Shown piece by piece: positions 1 to 11,191 of a DNA stretch of 64,000 bases (position 1 is its first letter; each line of letters begins with the position of its first letter). The stretch is from Salinispora tropica CNB-440 (GTDB lineage Bacteria; Actinomycetota; Actinomycetes; Mycobacteriales; Micromonosporaceae): assembly GCF_000016425.1 (NCBI RefSeq), contig NC_009380.1, forward strand, positions 3,538,144-3,602,143, given 5' to 3'. Below the pieces are notes generated by a model. The model was given only the letters and a program-made list of their open reading frames with translations. It did no database searches and was not told the DNA's origin. A program made the position numbers and the translations under genes.

Positions 1-123
1 GATGACCGCCTTCGCCCCGCCATGCCCGGCGGCGAACGCCTTGATGCCGGCGACCAGGCCACTGGGGGCCGGACCGTTGGCGGCCTGCTCGGCCGTCAGC
101 GTCGTATCGGAACGATCTGCCAT
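1..123 (-). CDS. 5' end of an unidentified gene, clipped by the window
   Basis: An ATG on the minus strand at 123 opens a frame that reads without a stop to the window edge, giving about 41 residues. The visible part is Ala/Gly-rich (ends AGHGGAKAVI) and has no signal peptide or domain I can name. It is divergent from nothing obvious; ctaB lies upstream on the same strand with about 250 bp between them. The fragment is too short to assign a function. Confidence 0.5.
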   Translation of the reverse strand, partial: MADRSDTTLTAEQAANGPAPSGLVAGIKAFAAGHGGAKAVI

Positions 124-293
124 GACGCGAAGCCTAAGCAGAGTTCCCCCCATGCGGGCGAGTTCGGTGAACCTTTTGTGATGCCAGTTACCCCGAAAGT
201 GTGGTTAGTAATATCCCTTTTGGCCCGATTTACATGCATAATTTTCACAACATCGGCCAACAAGGTTTCCAAAACATAAACAAAGGTGACGAG

Positions 294-310
294 CTCCCGA
301 CCATCGGGAG
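294..310 (-). terminator. Short stem-loop downstream of ctaB
   Basis: A perfect 7-bp stem (CTCCCGA / TCGGGAG) with a 3-nt loop lies about 70 nt past the ctaB stop. It has no clear U-tract, so it is only a weak terminator candidate. The rest of the 124-376 spacer is AT-richer than its surroundings and probably holds the promoter of the clipped gene; I see no gene there. Confidence 0.3.
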
Positions 311-376
311 ATTCCCCCACGTCAATGGCGAACCTGGCAAACCAGGCAAACCGGCCTGAAGCTCGGTGGGGGTGGG

Positions 377-1339
377 TCAGATCAACGCGTCCAGCGCAAC
401 CGCCGCGAAAACGACGGTCAGGTAGGTGGTGGACCAGTGGAACAACCGCATGGGCTTGACCGCCTCCCCCCGCGCCGCCCGACGACAGAGCCGGTGCGCC
501 TCGACCAGGAAGATGACCCCCACGACGAGGGTCGGCAGCCCGTAGATCGGCCCCATCCCGGCCCCGAGCGGCCAGGTCACCAGCGACACCAGCACCGTCA
601 GCCACGCGAAGACGAGAATCTCGGCGTTGACCCGCCGGGTTGACGCCACCACCGGCAGCATCGGGATGCCCGCGCGGGCGTAGTCGTCCTTGTACTTCAT
701 CGCCAGCGGATAGAAGTGCGGCATCTGCCAGAAGAAGACGACCCCGAAGAGCGCCCACGCGGCCGGTGCGAGAGAGCCGGTCACCGCAGCCCAGCCGATC
801 AACACCGGCGCCGCCCCGCAGGCCCCACCCCAGAAGGTGTTCGCCGTGGTGGTGCGCTTGAGCCAGGCGGTGTAGACCAGGTCGTAATACAGAATCGCGG
901 CCAGGGTCAACCCGGCGGCCAGCGCGTTGGTGAAGACGGCCAGCAGAGTGACCGAGACCGTCGCCAGTACCAGGCCGAAGATCAACGCGTTCCGCGGTGC
1001 GACGGTGTGCGCCGGCAGCGGGCGGCGCTTGGTACGCCGCATCACCTGATCGATGTCCCGGTCGATGTAGCAGTTCAGGACGCTGGCCGCGCCGGCCGCC
1101 AACGACCCACCGACCAACACCACCGCCATCAGCCAGAGCGACGGCAGACCGCCGTGCGCGAGCATCATCGCCGGCACGGTGGTGACCAGCAGCAGCTCCA
1201 CGATCCGCGGCTTGGTCAACGCCACGTAGGCCGCGACCACCGCCCGCATGTCCCGCCGCGAGCCGACCGCCCCATCCCCCGTCGCGCTGACCGACTGCCC
1301 GGCCGGGTCGCTAACGGGGCGCTCGGTGATCATGCTCAC
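377..1339 (-). CDS. ctaB: Protoheme IX farnesyltransferase (heme O synthase)
   Basis: Integral membrane prenyltransferase that adds a farnesyl group to heme B to make heme O, the precursor of heme A for aa3-type cytochrome oxidase. The UbiA-family signature is clear: the first Asp-rich motif [19 protein letters not shown] and the second D-x-x-R-A-G stretch ([11 protein letters not shown]), with about eight hydrophobic helices. Length is about 320 residues, normal for CtaB. A GTG at 1339 has an AAGGTGG ribosome site six nt upstream; an in-frame ATG at 1333 is the alternative. The gene is divergent from tkt, an arrangement common in actinobacteria. The family call is secure; the exact start is not. 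Confidence 0.95.
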   Translation of the reverse strand: MSMITERPVSDPAGQSVSATGDGAVGSRRDMRAVVAAYVALTKPRIVELLLVTTVPAMMLAHGGLPSLWLMAVVLVGGSLAAGAASVLNCYIDRDIDQVMRRTKRRPLPAHTVAPRNALIFGLVLATVSVTLLAVFTNALAAGLTLAAILYYDLVYTAWLKRTTTANTFWGGACGAAPVLIGWAAVTGSLAPAAWALFGVVFFWQMPHFYPLAMKYKDDYARAGIPMLPVVASTRRVNAEILVFAWLTVLVSLVTWPLGAGMGPIYGLPTLVVGVIFLVEAHRLCRRAARGEAVKPMRLFHWSTTYLTVVFAAVALDALI

Positions 1340-1595
1340 GGATTGCCACCTTCCGGCGTGGGCGGGGGAGGTCAGAATGATCGGGCCCCACTCCGGGACC
1401 ACCACCGCCCCACCCTACGCGCCGCCGATACGGCTGCCCTGGTGACCCGGCAACGGTGCGGGGCGTCACACCCGTACGCGACGAAGCAGTCGGAACCGGG
1501 AGAACAGCATGCACGGATCCCCGGGCGGACGTTTAGGACCGCTCGATAAGGTCACCGGTGAGGGTTCCGCCCATCTGTCGAGGAGCACAACCAAC

Positions 1596-3734
1596 GTGGC
1601 TGACAACCGACCCGAGCTTCCTGCACTCAACTGGTCCGACCTCGACCGTCAGGCGGTCGACACGGTCCGCGTGCTGGCCATGGACGCCGTCGAGAAATCC
1701 GGCAACGGCCACCCCGGCACCGCGATGAGCCTGGCGCCCGCGGCCTACCTACTCTTCAACCGGGTCATGCGACATAACCCCGCCGACCCGACCTGGCCCG
1801 GCCGCGACCGCTTCGTGCTCTCCGCCGGGCACTCCAGCCTCAGCCTCTACATCCAGCTCTACTTCTCCGGCTATCCGATGAGCCTCACCGACCTCGAGGG
1901 GCTGCGGCAGTGGGGCTCGCTCACCCCCGGTCACCCCGAGTACGGGCACACCCCGGGGGTGGAGACCACCACCGGCCCGCTCGGACAGGGCCTGGGCAAC
2001 GCGGTCGGGATGGCGATGGCCGCCCGCCGTGAACGCGGGCTGTTCGACCCCGAGCCGAAGCTCGGCACCTCGGTCTTCGACCACGACATCTGGTGTATCG
2101 CCTCCGACGGCGACATCGAGGAGGGGGTCAGCCACGAGGTCAGCGCCCTCGCCGGCCACCAGCAGCTGGGCAATCTCTGCGTGATCTACGACGACAACGA
2201 GATCTCGATCGAGGACGACACCCGGATCGCCAAGAGCGAGGACGTCGCGGCCCGCTACCGGGCGTACGGGTGGCACGTGCAGACGGTCGACTGGCGGCGC
2301 GGCGACGCCGACCAGGACGACTACCACGAGGACGTGGCCACGCTGTACCGGGCGCTGCTGGCCGCCAAGGCCGAGACCGGTCGGCCGTCGTTCATCGCCC
2401 TGCGCACCATCATCGGCTGGCCGGCGCCGAACAAACGGAACACCGGCAAGATCCACGGTTCGGCGCTCGGTGCCGACGAGGTCGCGGCGACCAAGGAACT
2501 CCTCGGCTTCGACCCGCAGCGCACCTTCGAGGTCGACGAGGGCGTCCTCAAGCACACCCGCCAGGTGCGCGAACGCGGCATCGCCGCCCAGCGTGAGTGG
2601 ACCGAGACCTTCGAGGCCTGGGGGCAGGCGAACCCGGAACGCAAGGAGCTCTGGGACCGAATGGCCACCCGGACGCTGCCACGAGGCTGGACGGACGCCC
2701 TACCCGCGTTCCCCGCCGACGCCAAGGGCATCGCCACCCGCGCCGCCTCCGGCACGGTCCTCGGCGCGCTCGCACCGGTGCTGCCGGAGCTGTGGGGCGG
2801 CTCGGCAGACCTGGCGGACAGCAACAACACCACCATGAAGGGCGAGCCGTCCTTCATCCCGGCCGAGCATGCCACCAAGGACTTCCCGGGCAACGAGTAC
2901 GGCCGCACGCTGCACTTCGGCGTCCGCGAACACGCGATGGGCGCCATCCTCAACGGGATCGCTCTGCACGGTGGCACCCGCCCGTACGGCGGTACGTTCC
3001 TCGTCTTCAGCGACTACATGCGCCCGTCGGTACGCCTCGCGGCGATGATGAAGCTGCCGGTGACCTACGTCTGGACACACGACTCGATCGGCCTCGGCGA
3101 GGACGGTCCGACCCACCAACCGGTGGAGCAGCTGACCTCGCTGCGAGCAATCCCCGGACTGGATGTGGTACGTCCCGCCGACGCGAACGAGACCGCGTGG
3201 GCCTGGCGGCAGATCCTGACGCATACCGATCGGCCGGCCGCGTTGGCACTGAGCCGCCAGCCGTTGCCGACCCTGGATCGATCCGTGCTCACCAGCGCGG
3301 AAGGGGTGGCCCGCGGCGGGTACGTGCTGGTCGACGCTGTTGGCGGCAAGCCGCAGGTGATCCTTCTCGCCACCGGTTCGGAGGTGCAGCTCTGCCTCAC
3401 CGCCCGGGAGCGGCTGGAGGCCGACGGCACCCCCACCCGGGTCGTCTCCATGCCCTGCCAGGAGTGGTTCCGGGCTCAGGATGAGGCGTACCAGGAGTCG
3501 GTCCTACCCCGTGGGGTAAAGGCACGGGTGAGCGTGGAGGCGGGCGTCGCGATGTCCTGGCGGGCCTTCGTCGGTGACTGCGGCGAGAGCATCAGCCTGG
3601 AGCACTTCGGGGCGAGCGCCCCGCACACCGTGCTCTTCGAGCAGTTCGGTTTCACCCCGGACCGGATCGTGGGTGCGGCGCACGCCGCGCTGACCCGGGT
3701 CGGCGACATCACCGGTAATCCGACCGGCAACTGA
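1596..3734 (+). CDS. tkt: Transketolase
   Basis: Cytosolic thiamine-diphosphate enzyme that moves two-carbon units between ketoses and aldoses in the non-oxidative pentose phosphate pathway. The 712-residue product has the N-terminal GNGHPG motif (about residues 36-41), the ThDP/Mg motif around SDGDIEEG (about 170) and the second-half GVREHAMG segment with the catalytic Glu (about 442). I chose the GTG at 1596 because AGGAG lies 10 nt before it and the family begins there; an in-frame ATG far upstream at 1509 has no comparable support. It is the first gene of the plus-strand carbon run and tal follows after 15 nt, so co-transcription is likely. Confidence 0.97.
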   Translation: MADNRPELPALNWSDLDRQAVDTVRVLAMDAVEKSGNGHPGTAMSLAPAAYLLFNRVMRHNPADPTWPGRDRFVLSAGHSSLSLYIQLYFSGYPMSLTDLEGLRQWGSLTPGHPEYGHTPGVETTTGPLGQGLGNAVGMAMAARRERGLFDPEPKLGTSVFDHDIWCIASDGDIEEGVSHEVSALAGHQQLGNLCVIYDDNEISIEDDTRIAKSEDVAARYRAYGWHVQTVDWRRGDADQDDYHEDVATLYRALLAAKAETGRPSFIALRTIIGWPAPNKRNTGKIHGSALGADEVAATKELLGFDPQRTFEVDEGVLKHTRQVRERGIAAQREWTETFEAWGQANPERKELWDRMATRTLPRGWTDALPAFPADAKGIATRAASGTVLGALAPVLPELWGGSADLADSNNTTMKGEPSFIPAEHATKDFPGNEYGRTLHFGVREHAMGAILNGIALHGGTRPYGGTFLVFSDYMRPSVRLAAMMKLPVTYVWTHDSIGLGEDGPTHQPVEQLTSLRAIPGLDVVRPADANETAWAWRQILTHTDRPAALALSRQPLPTLDRSVLTSAEGVARGGYVLVDAVGGKPQVILLATGSEVQLCLTARERLEADGTPTRVVSMPCQEWFRAQDEAYQESVLPRGVKARVSVEAGVAMSWRAFVGDCGESISLEHFGASAPHTVLFEQFGFTPDRIVGAAHAALTRVGDITGNPTGN

Positions 3735-3749
3735 GGGGAGCGAGGCGAC

Positions 3750-4928
3750 ATGACGGACAGGCTGGGTGAGCTCACCGCCGCGGGCGTGGCGGTCTGGCTC
3801 GATGATCTTTCGCGGACCCGACTCAGCTCGGGTGGGCTGGACCGGCTACGCCGGGAGAAGCACCTGGTCGGGGTGACCAGCAACCCGACGATCTTCGCCA
3901 AGGCCCTGGGCGACGCCGAGGAGTACGACTGGCAGCTGCACGACCTCGCGATGCGCGGGGTGAAGGTCGAGGAGGCGGTCCGCACCCTCACCGCGTACGA
4001 CGTGCGCTGGGCCTGCGACGTGATGCGACCGGCGTACGACGCGTCGGCGGGGGTGGACGGACGGGTCTCGCTGGAGGTGGACCCGCGGCTGGCGTACGAG
4101 ACCGAGCAGACCATCGCCGAGGCGCGGGCGCTCTGGTGGCTGGTGGACCGGCCGAACCTGTTCATCAAGATCCCGGCCACCGAGGCCGGGCTGCCGGCGA
4201 TCACCGCCGCCCTGGCCGAGGGGATCAGCGTGAACGTCACCCTGATCTTCGGCCTGGACCGCTACTCGGCGGTCATGGAGGCGTTCCTGACCGGTCTGGA
4301 GCAGGCGAAGGCGAACGGTCACGACCTGTCCAAGATCGGCTCGGTGGCGTCGTTCTTCGTCTCCCGGGTCGACACCGAGGTCGACAAGCGGCTGGAGAAA
4401 ATCGGCTCGGAGCAGGCCAGCACGCTGCGCGGTCGGGCCGCGATCGCCAACGCCCGACTGGCCTACGAGCGCTACAGCCAGGTCTTCGCCTCCGACCGGT
4501 GGCAGGCCCTCGCCGACGCCGGAGCGCATCCGCAGCGACCGCTCTGGGCCTCCACCTCGACGAAGAACCCGGACTACCGGGACGTGATCTACGTCGAGGA
4601 GCTGATCGCTCCCGGCACCGTCAACACGATGCCGGAACCGGTGATCAACGCCTACGCGGAACACGGCGAGACCAGGGGCGACACCGTGACCGGCGGCTAC
4701 GACGAGGCGCGGGAGGTCTTCGCGAGCCTGACGGCGGCGGGGGTCGACCTGACCGACGTGATCGACACCCTCGAGCGCGAGGGGGTGGAGAAGTTCGAGG
4801 CGAGCTGGAACGAACTCCTCGAAGGTGTCCGCCGTTCCCTGGCCGCCGCCAACCAGGGCATCAACCACCCCGGCGACGCCGCCAAGCACAACGCGCAGGC
4901 CGCCGAGCAGGCGGGAGGCAACGCGTGA
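3750..4928 (+). CDS. tal: Transaldolase
   Basis: Transfers a dihydroxyacetone unit from sedoheptulose-7-phosphate to glyceraldehyde-3-phosphate, linking the pentose phosphate pathway to glycolysis. The N-terminal [13 protein letters not shown] signature and the Schiff-base lysine in NLFIKIPAT (about residue 140) are both intact. The length of 392 residues matches the long actinobacterial/cyanobacterial transaldolase type. The ATG is preceded by AGGGGAG. The stop overlaps the pgi start in the sequence GTGA, indicating translational coupling. Confidence 0.97.
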   Translation: MTDRLGELTAAGVAVWLDDLSRTRLSSGGLDRLRREKHLVGVTSNPTIFAKALGDAEEYDWQLHDLAMRGVKVEEAVRTLTAYDVRWACDVMRPAYDASAGVDGRVSLEVDPRLAYETEQTIAEARALWWLVDRPNLFIKIPATEAGLPAITAALAEGISVNVTLIFGLDRYSAVMEAFLTGLEQAKANGHDLSKIGSVASFFVSRVDTEVDKRLEKIGSEQASTLRGRAAIANARLAYERYSQVFASDRWQALADAGAHPQRPLWASTSTKNPDYRDVIYVEELIAPGTVNTMPEPVINAYAEHGETRGDTVTGGYDEAREVFASLTAAGVDLTDVIDTLEREGVEKFEASWNELLEGVRRSLAAANQGINHPGDAAKHNAQAAEQAGGNA

Positions 4929-6592
4929 GCGAGCTTCTCGGACAGCCCGTCGAGGCCGCTGCCGGCCTTTCCGTGCGCGGGGCGGAGGCGGTCGACCAGG
5001 CCGCGGCCGCCTCCACGCGGACCGCGGTGACAATGGCCGGGGTGCCGGGCCAACTGGCCGCCAAGGACCCCACGCTCTGGGGACCGGAGGCGGAGGCCGA
5101 GGCGCGGGTTCGACTGGGTTGGGTCGACACCCACACCCGAAGCCGGGAGCTGCTTCCGCAACTCGCCGAGCTGACCTCGGAGCTGGCCGACCTGGACCAC
5201 GTGGTGCTGTGTGGGATGGGGGGTTCGTCGCTGGCTCCCGAGGTGATCGCCCGGACCCTCGGCCGGCCGCTGACCATCCTGGACACCACCGACCCGGGCC
5301 AGGTCCGGGCGGCGCTCGCCGACCGCCTGGAGCGGACCGTCGTCGTGGTGGCCAGCAAGTCCGGCTCGACCGTGGAGACCGACAGCCAGCGGCGCGCGTA
5401 CTGGCAGGCGTTCCTCGACGCGGGGATGTCCGAGGCCGAGGCCGGGCGGCACTTCGTGATCGTCACCGACCCGGGCTCGCCGCTGGCGGCGACCGCCGCC
5501 GAGATGGGAGCGTTCACCGTGCTGGCCGACCCGAACGTCGGCGGGCGCTTCTCCGCGCTGACCGCGTTCGGACTCGTTCCGACGGCGCTGGCCGGAGTCG
5601 AGGTGACCGAGCTGCTGGACCAGGCCGAGGCCTTCGCCGGGTCGTTGGCCTCCGAGCGGGACAATCCGGCGCTGGCGCTGGGCGCCGCGCTGGGTGCGGC
5701 GGCCACCGCCGGCCGAGACAAGGTGACATTGATCTCGGACGGCGGTGGAATCGACGGGCTCGGTGACTGGGCCGAGCAACTGATCGCCGAGTCGACCGGC
5801 AAGTCCGGGATCGGCATCCTGCCGGTCGTCGTCGAGTCGCCGACCAGCCCCGGCGTCACCGGCAAGGACATCCTCACCATCAGCTACGGCGGCGCGCTGA
5901 CCGCCGGGGAACTCAACGACGGGGAAGCCACGTCCGGCGGCACGCCGGACGTGGCGGTCAACGGTCCGTTGGGGGCGCAGTTCCTCGCCTGGGAGTATGC
6001 GGTCGCGGTCGCCGGCGTGGTGCTCGGCATCGACGCGTTCAACCAACCGAATGTCACCGAGAGCAAGGAGAACACCAACAAGATCCTGGCCTCGGGCGCG
6101 CCGACGGAACAGCCGTCGTTCACCGAGGGCGCGATCGAGGTGTACGCCCCGCCGGGTGTGCCGAACGACCTGGCCGGCGCACTGCGCTGGCTGGTCGATG
6201 GCATCCATGGCGACGGCTATCTCGCGATCATGGCGTACCTCGACCGCGGGGCCGATGCAGACGCGGCCCGGCTACGCCCCGCGTTGGCCGAAGCGGTCGG
6301 CCCGCCGGTGACCTTCGGCTGGGCCCCTCGGTTCCTGCACTCCACCGGGCAATATCACAAGGGCGGCCCACAGGTGGGCAGCTTCCTCCAGATAACCGGT
6401 ACCGTCGACGTTGATCTGCCGGTGCCCGGGAAACCGTACAGCTTCGGGGAGTTGCAGGCGGCCCAGGCCGCCGGCGACCGGCAGGCCCTGGCGGACCGGA
6501 AGCGTCCACTGCTGCGGCTACACCTGACCGACCGGTCCGCGGGTGTGGCGCAGCTGTTGGAGGCGGCTGGCGCGCTACCCAAACGACGATGA
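4925..6592 (+). CDS. pgi: Glucose-6-phosphate isomerase
   Basis: Interconverts glucose-6-phosphate and fructose-6-phosphate, returning carbon between glycolysis and the oxidative pentose phosphate branch. The 555-residue protein has the SIS-fold sugar-phosphate segment [11 protein letters not shown] near residue 100, a second SIS half, and a histidine-bearing C-terminal stretch ([11 protein letters not shown]), as in the actinobacterial PGI type. The GTG start overlaps the tal stop by 4 bp, which fixes the start. It sits between tal and zwf, so the whole cassette is probably one transcript. Confidence 0.94.
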   Translation: MSELLGQPVEAAAGLSVRGAEAVDQAAAASTRTAVTMAGVPGQLAAKDPTLWGPEAEAEARVRLGWVDTHTRSRELLPQLAELTSELADLDHVVLCGMGGSSLAPEVIARTLGRPLTILDTTDPGQVRAALADRLERTVVVVASKSGSTVETDSQRRAYWQAFLDAGMSEAEAGRHFVIVTDPGSPLAATAAEMGAFTVLADPNVGGRFSALTAFGLVPTALAGVEVTELLDQAEAFAGSLASERDNPALALGAALGAAATAGRDKVTLISDGGGIDGLGDWAEQLIAESTGKSGIGILPVVVESPTSPGVTGKDILTISYGGALTAGELNDGEATSGGTPDVAVNGPLGAQFLAWEYAVAVAGVVLGIDAFNQPNVTESKENTNKILASGAPTEQPSFTEGAIEVYAPPGVPNDLAGALRWLVDGIHGDGYLAIMAYLDRGADADAARLRPALAEAVGPPVTFGWAPRFLHSTGQYHKGGPQVGSFLQITGTVDVDLPVPGKPYSFGELQAAQAAGDRQALADRKRPLLRLHLTDRSAGVAQLLEAAGALPKRR

Positions 6593-6623
6593 CGGACGTA
6601 ACAAGGCGGAGCGAGGAGACGGC

Positions 6624-8141
6624 GTGACAAACCCGTTACGCGACCCGCAGGACCGACGGCTGCCCCGCATCCCGGAACCCTGCGCTCTGGTCATCTTCGG
6701 CGTTACCGGGGACCTGGCCCGCAAGAAGCTACTACCGGCGGTGTACGACCTCGCGAACCGGGGGCTGCTGCCCCCGAGCTTCGTCGTGCTCGGCTTCGCC
6801 CGCCGCGACTGGGGTGACGGCGACTTCGAGTCCCTCGCCCAGGCGGCGGCGAAGGCGCACGCCCGCACGCCCTGGCGGGAAGAGGTGTGGGCGCGGCTGG
6901 CCGGCAACATCAAGTTCGTCGGCGGGTCGTTCGACGACGACGACGCCTTCGACCAGCTGGCAGGGGCGTTGGGCAAGCTACGCCAGTCGCATGGCATCCC
7001 CGGCAACGCCGCCTTCTACTTCGCTATCCCCCCGGCGGCCTTCCCGGTGGTGCTCAAACAGCTCGCCCGCACCGGAATGGCGGACAATGCCACCGCCGGC
7101 GGGTGGCGGCGGGTCGTCGTCGAGAAGCCCTTCGGGCAGGACCTGCCCTCGGCGAAGGAGCTCAACGACCTGGTGGACGATGTCTTCACCCGCCGGGACG
7201 TCTTCCGCATCGACCACTACCTGGGCAAGGAGACGGTCCAGAACATCCTCGCCCTGCGGTTCGCCAACAACCTGTTCGAACCGTTGTGGAACTCGAAATA
7301 CGTCGACTCGGTGCAGATCACCATGGCCGAGGACGTGGGCATCGGCACCCGGGCCGGGTTCTACGACACCGCCGGCGCCGCCCGTGACGTGCTCCAGAAC
7401 CATCTCCTTCAGCTACTCGCGCTGGTGGCGATGGAGGAGCCCACCAGCTTCGCCGCCGACGAGATCCGCGCCGAGAAGCTCAAGGTACTCAAGGCCATCA
7501 CCCTGCCGACCGACGTGGGCCGGGGGACCGTACGCGGCCAGTACCTGCCCGGCTGGGTCGGCGGCGAACGCGCCGTCGGCTACCTGGACGAGAAGGGAGT
7601 CCCGGCGGACTCGACCACCGAGACCTACGTCGCGGTGCAGCTGGGCATCCAGAATCGCCGGTGGGCCGGGGTTCCCTTCTACATCCGCGCCGGCAAGCGG
7701 ATGCCCCGGCAGGTGACCGAGGTCGCGATCATGTTCAAGAAGGCCCCACACCTGCCGTTCAACGAAGCCGATGTGGAGTCGCTGGGCAACAACCAACTCG
7801 TCATCCGGGTCCAGCCGGACGAGGGCGTGGTCCTCAAGTTCGGCTCCAAGGTGCCCGGGACCGCGATGGAGGTCCGCGACATCGCGATGGACTTCCAGTA
7901 CGGCGAGGCGTTCACCGAGGCCAGCCCGAAGGCGTACGAGCGGCTGGTGCTGGACGTCCTGATCGGCGACCGGACCCTCTTCCCGGACGCCGCCGAGGTC
8001 GAGCAGAGCTGGCGGGTGGTGGACCCGCTGGAGCAGGCCTGGGCGGGGACAAAACCGGAGCCCTACCGATCCGGTGAGTGGGGTCCCCGCCGTACCGACG
8101 AGATGCTGGCCGAGGCCGGCCGCGCCTGGCGGCGGGCGTGA
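6624..8141 (+). CDS. zwf: Glucose-6-phosphate 1-dehydrogenase
   Basis: Oxidises glucose-6-phosphate to 6-phosphogluconolactone with NADP, the entry step of the oxidative pentose phosphate pathway. The nucleotide-binding [10 protein letters not shown] motif is near residue 27 and the active-site signature RIDHYLGKE near residue 195. The 505-residue length is normal. I chose the GTG at 6624, with GAGGAG about 6 nt upstream; the in-frame ATG at 6543 lies inside pgi. The next gene encodes OpcA, the actinobacterial G6PDH assembly factor. Confidence 0.96.
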   Translation: MTNPLRDPQDRRLPRIPEPCALVIFGVTGDLARKKLLPAVYDLANRGLLPPSFVVLGFARRDWGDGDFESLAQAAAKAHARTPWREEVWARLAGNIKFVGGSFDDDDAFDQLAGALGKLRQSHGIPGNAAFYFAIPPAAFPVVLKQLARTGMADNATAGGWRRVVVEKPFGQDLPSAKELNDLVDDVFTRRDVFRIDHYLGKETVQNILALRFANNLFEPLWNSKYVDSVQITMAEDVGIGTRAGFYDTAGAARDVLQNHLLQLLALVAMEEPTSFAADEIRAEKLKVLKAITLPTDVGRGTVRGQYLPGWVGGERAVGYLDEKGVPADSTTETYVAVQLGIQNRRWAGVPFYIRAGKRMPRQVTEVAIMFKKAPHLPFNEADVESLGNNQLVIRVQPDEGVVLKFGSKVPGTAMEVRDIAMDFQYGEAFTEASPKAYERLVLDVLIGDRTLFPDAAEVEQSWRVVDPLEQAWAGTKPEPYRSGEWGPRRTDEMLAEAGRAWRRA

Positions 8142-8175
8142 CGACCGAGCGACGCGAGCAGACCGGGAGGCAGCG

Positions 8176-9189
8176 ATGATCGGCCTGTGGGACACCACCG
8201 GCAACGAGGTGGTCAAGGCGCTCGCTGCCGAGCGGCGCAGCGCCGGCGGGGTGGCCAGTGGCATGGCACTCACGCTGATCGTGGTGGTGGACGAGAAGCG
8301 GGTCCGCGAGGCGGAGGCCGCGGCGACGATCGCTTCCGCCGCCCATCCGTGCCGGCTGCTGATCGTGGTTCGTTCCGACGTGGATCGGGATCGCAACCGG
8401 CTGGACGCGGAGATCGTCGTGGGTGGCCGGCTCGGCCCCGGTGAGGCGGTGGTGGCCCGGATGCACGGGCGGCTGGCCCTGCACGCCGAATCGGTGGTGA
8501 TGCCGCTGCTGGTGCCGGACGTACCGGTGGTGACCTGGTGGCACGCGGACCCGCCAGCCGAGATAGCCACCGACTTCCTGGGTGTGGTGGCGGACCGGCG
8601 AATCACCGACGCCGCGCAGGCCGACAACCCGATTGAGGCGCTGCGGCAGCGGGCGCACGACTACGCTCCCGGTGACACCGACCTGGCCTGGACCCGGGTC
8701 ACGCTGTGGCGCACCCTGGTGGCGGGTGCCTTCGACACCACCGAGGCGAAGGTCACCGCGGCTACCGTGGTGGCACCACCGACCGATCCGACGGCCGCAC
8801 TGATGCGGGGCTGGCTCGCCTCCCGGCTGGGAATCGACCCCCAGTGGCGGCACACCGACCAGTACTCCCGGATGCACGAGGTGCAGTTGCGCTGCGCCAA
8901 CGGCGACGAGCTGACGCTGACCCGCAACGACAGCATGGCGGTGTTCCGACGCAGCGGCCAGGAGGACCGCATCCTGCCGCTGGTGCGCCGGCCGCTCGGC
9001 GACGAGCTGGCCGAGGAGTTGCGCCGGCTCGACGCCGACCAGGTATACGCGGAGGCGCTCGGTGCTGCGGCGGGGGTCTCCGGGTTGGAAAGCCGTCCCG
9101 CCCAGCGGGTGCATATCTGGAAGGACCCGGCTCAGGCGCGGCGGGCCGAGGCGGGGATCACCGCGCACGCTGGGATCGCGCGGGCATGA
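8176..9189 (+). CDS. opcA: Glucose-6-phosphate dehydrogenase assembly protein OpcA
   Basis: OpcA is needed for full G6PDH activity and redox control in actinobacteria and cyanobacteria and almost always follows zwf, as here. The 337-residue product starts MIGLWDTTGNEVVKAL and contains the family's PLLVPDVPVVTWWHADPP segment (about residue 115). Cytosolic, with no catalytic motif of its own. The ATG at 8176 follows GGGAGG. Its stop overlaps the pgl start (ATGA). Confidence 0.95.
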   Translation: MIGLWDTTGNEVVKALAAERRSAGGVASGMALTLIVVVDEKRVREAEAAATIASAAHPCRLLIVVRSDVDRDRNRLDAEIVVGGRLGPGEAVVARMHGRLALHAESVVMPLLVPDVPVVTWWHADPPAEIATDFLGVVADRRITDAAQADNPIEALRQRAHDYAPGDTDLAWTRVTLWRTLVAGAFDTTEAKVTAATVVAPPTDPTAALMRGWLASRLGIDPQWRHTDQYSRMHEVQLRCANGDELTLTRNDSMAVFRRSGQEDRILPLVRRPLGDELAEELRRLDADQVYAEALGAAAGVSGLESRPAQRVHIWKDPAQARRAEAGITAHAGIARA

Positions 9190-9956
9190 GCGAGGCGAGT
9201 ATCGCGGTCCATGCCGATGCCGAGCTGCTGGCACAGGCGGTGGCCGCCCGGCTACTGGTCCGAATCCTCGATGCACAGACCGGGCGCGGACAGGCGTCGG
9301 TGGTGTTGACCGGCGGCCGGATCGCCACCGCCGTCTATCGGGCGTTGGCGGCGCTGCCCGCCCGAGAGGCGGTCGACTGGTCGCGGGTGGACGTCTGGTG
9401 GGGAGACGAGCGGTTCCTGCCCGAGGGTGACCCGCAGCGCAACGCGACGCAGGCCCGGGCCGCGCTCCTGGACGCGGTGCCGCTGGACCCGGCCCGGGTG
9501 CACCCGATGCCAGCATCGGACGACCCGGCCGGCAGCGACCCGGAGGAGGCCGCCGGCCGGTACGCGGCGGAGCTGGCCCGGGCGGCCCGCCCCGGCACCG
9601 CCGTCCTCCCCCACTTCGACGTGCTCCTGCTGGGGGTGGGCGAGGACGGCCACGTGGCCTCGGTCTTCCCGGAGCATCCGGTGCACTACGAGAACCGGCC
9701 GGTCAGTGCGGTCCGGGGCAGCCCGAAGCCGCCGCCGATCCGTACCACCCTGACCCTGCCGACGATCAACACCGCGGAGGAGGTGTGGTTGATCGCCAGC
9801 GGTGCGGACAAAGCCCGTGCCGTCGGCCTGGCGTTGGCTGGCGCGGGGCCGGTGCAGCTACCGGCCGCGGGTGTGCGGGGCATCAACCGCACCCTCTGGC
9901 TGCTGGATCGAAGCGCCGCAGCCGACCTGCCCGCCCGTTTCCGCAGCGTGCGCTGA
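9186..9956 (+). CDS. pgl: 6-phosphogluconolactonase
   Basis: Hydrolyses 6-phosphogluconolactone to 6-phosphogluconate, the second step of the oxidative pentose phosphate pathway. The 256-residue protein has the NagB/Pgl-family signatures VDVWWGDERFLP and LLLGVGEDGHVASVFP. Its start is fixed by the 4-bp overlap with opcA. It is the last gene of the plus-strand carbon run and is followed by a strong stem-loop. Confidence 0.96.
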   Translation: MSEASIAVHADAELLAQAVAARLLVRILDAQTGRGQASVVLTGGRIATAVYRALAALPAREAVDWSRVDVWWGDERFLPEGDPQRNATQARAALLDAVPLDPARVHPMPASDDPAGSDPEEAAGRYAAELARAARPGTAVLPHFDVLLLGVGEDGHVASVFPEHPVHYENRPVSAVRGSPKPPPIRTTLTLPTINTAEEVWLIASGADKARAVGLALAGAGPVQLPAAGVRGINRTLWLLDRSAAADLPARFRSVR

Positions 9957-9984
9957 TCCGGCCGCCCGCGGCGGGAGAAACGAA

Positions 9985-10021
9985 CTGCGCGCGGCCCCGT
10001 CCGAAGACGGGCCGCGCGCAG
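9985..10021. terminator. Bidirectional stem-loop between pgl and secG
   Basis: A 16-bp GC-rich stem with one bulged C and a CGAA loop lies between the convergent stops of pgl (9956) and secG (10043). It lacks a U-tract on either side, which is usual in high-GC actinobacteria. Its position suits termination of both transcripts. Confidence 0.8.
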
Positions 10022-10042
10022 GGTATGACGCGACGGGCTGGC

Positions 10043-10303
10043 TCAGCCGAGGCTGGACTGCTGGAGACGCAGCCAGAGCCCGAGCCCGACGATGCAGGCG
10101 AACCAGACGATGCCCACCAAAACGGTGTAGCGGTCCAGATTCTTCTCGGCGACCGACGATCCCGCCAGGCTGGAGCTGACCCCGCCGCCGAACATGCTGG
10201 ACATCCCACCGCCCTTACCCCGGTGTAGCAGGATCAGCAGGACGAGCATGAAGCTCGTAATGACCAGCAACACGATCAACGTGTACGCGAACCAGATCGG
10301 CAT
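10043..10303 (-). CDS. secG: Preprotein translocase subunit SecG
   Basis: Small membrane subunit of the SecYEG channel. The 86-residue sequence has two hydrophobic helices (about 2-25 and 60-80) flanking the typical SecG loop with LLHRGKGGGMSSMFGGG. It sits immediately downstream of tpiA, as in other actinobacteria, with a gap of 96 nt, so it may be read from the glycolytic transcript. Confidence 0.95.
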   Translation of the reverse strand: MPIWFAYTLIVLLVITSFMLVLLILLHRGKGGGMSSMFGGGVSSSLAGSSVAEKNLDRYTVLVGIVWFACIVGLGLWLRLQQSSLG

Positions 10304-10399
10304 GGCGGGGGACAGTCCTCTCGTTGCGATCCTCGCCCGGGCAGAACGGGCACAGTGACACCGACCGGCGGACGGGCGGAGTCAAGGATAGCGAAGCGA

Positions 10400-11191
10400 T
10401 CAGCCGGTGGTGTGCTCCGGGAACCGGCAGATCTTCGCGAACTCCTCAGCGTCCAGGCTGGCACCGCCGACAAGGGCGCCGTCCACGTCCGGCTGAGCCA
10501 TGATGGCGGCCACGTTCGACGACTTGACCGACCCGCCGTAGAGGATCCGAACCTGGTCGGCCGTCTCCGGACCGACGTTCCCGGCGAGCCGCTGACGGAG
10601 CGCCCCGCAGACCTCCTGGGCGTCCTGGGGGGTGGCCGTCTTGCCGGTGCCGATCGCCCAGACCGGCTCGTACGCGACGACGACCTGGGCCACCTGCTCG
10701 GAGGAGAGCCCCTTGAGAGCGGCGTCGAGCTGGTCGCTGCAGTGCGCGACCTGGTTGCCCAGTTCCCGGATCTCCAGCCCCTCCCCCACGCAGAGGATCG
10801 GGGTGAGGCCGTGGGTGAGGGCCGCCTGCACCTTCGCGTTGACGATCGTGTCGTCCTCGTGGTGGTCCGCCCGCCGCTCGGAGTGGCCGACCACCACGTA
10901 CGTGCAGCCCAGCTTCGTCAGCATCGGCCCGGCGATGTCACCGGTGTGTGCCCCCGACGCGTGCGGCGAGAGGTCCTGCGCGCCGTAGCCGACCAGCAGC
11001 TTGTCCCCGTCAACGGCGGTCTGCACCGTCCGTAGGTCGGTGAACGGCGGTAGCACCACCGTCTCGACATCGGTGAGCTGCTTCGCGGTGAGACTCGCGG
11101 CGAGCTTCTGCACCAGCAGATTCGCCTCGAGGTGGTTGAGGTTCATCTTCCAGTTGCCGGCCATCAGTGGCCGGCGGGTGGGGTTGGCCAT
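10400..11191 (-). CDS. tpiA: Triosephosphate isomerase
   Basis: Interconverts dihydroxyacetone phosphate and glyceraldehyde-3-phosphate. The TIM-barrel landmarks are all present: NWKMN (Lys), VVGHSERR (His electrophile) and [13 protein letters not shown] (catalytic Glu). 263 residues is normal. The ATG at 11191 directly abuts the pgk stop at 11192, so the two genes are almost certainly translated from one mRNA. Confidence 0.97.
   Translation of the reverse strand: MANPTRRPLMAGNWKMNLNHLEANLLVQKLAASLTAKQLTDVETVVLPPFTDLRTVQTAVDGDKLLVGYGAQDLSPHASGAHTGDIAGPMLTKLGCTYVVVGHSERRADHHEDDTIVNAKVQAALTHGLTPILCVGEGLEIRELGNQVAHCSDQLDAALKGLSSEQVAQVVVAYEPVWAIGTGKTATPQDAQEVCGALRQRLAGNVGPETADQVRILYGGSVKSSNVAAIMAQPDVDGALVGGASLDAEEFAKICRFPEHTTG

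Noticed and set aside
10276..10473. Small minus-strand frame between secG and tpiA
   Set aside because: Overlaps both genes in another frame and has no ribosome site or recognisable sequence.
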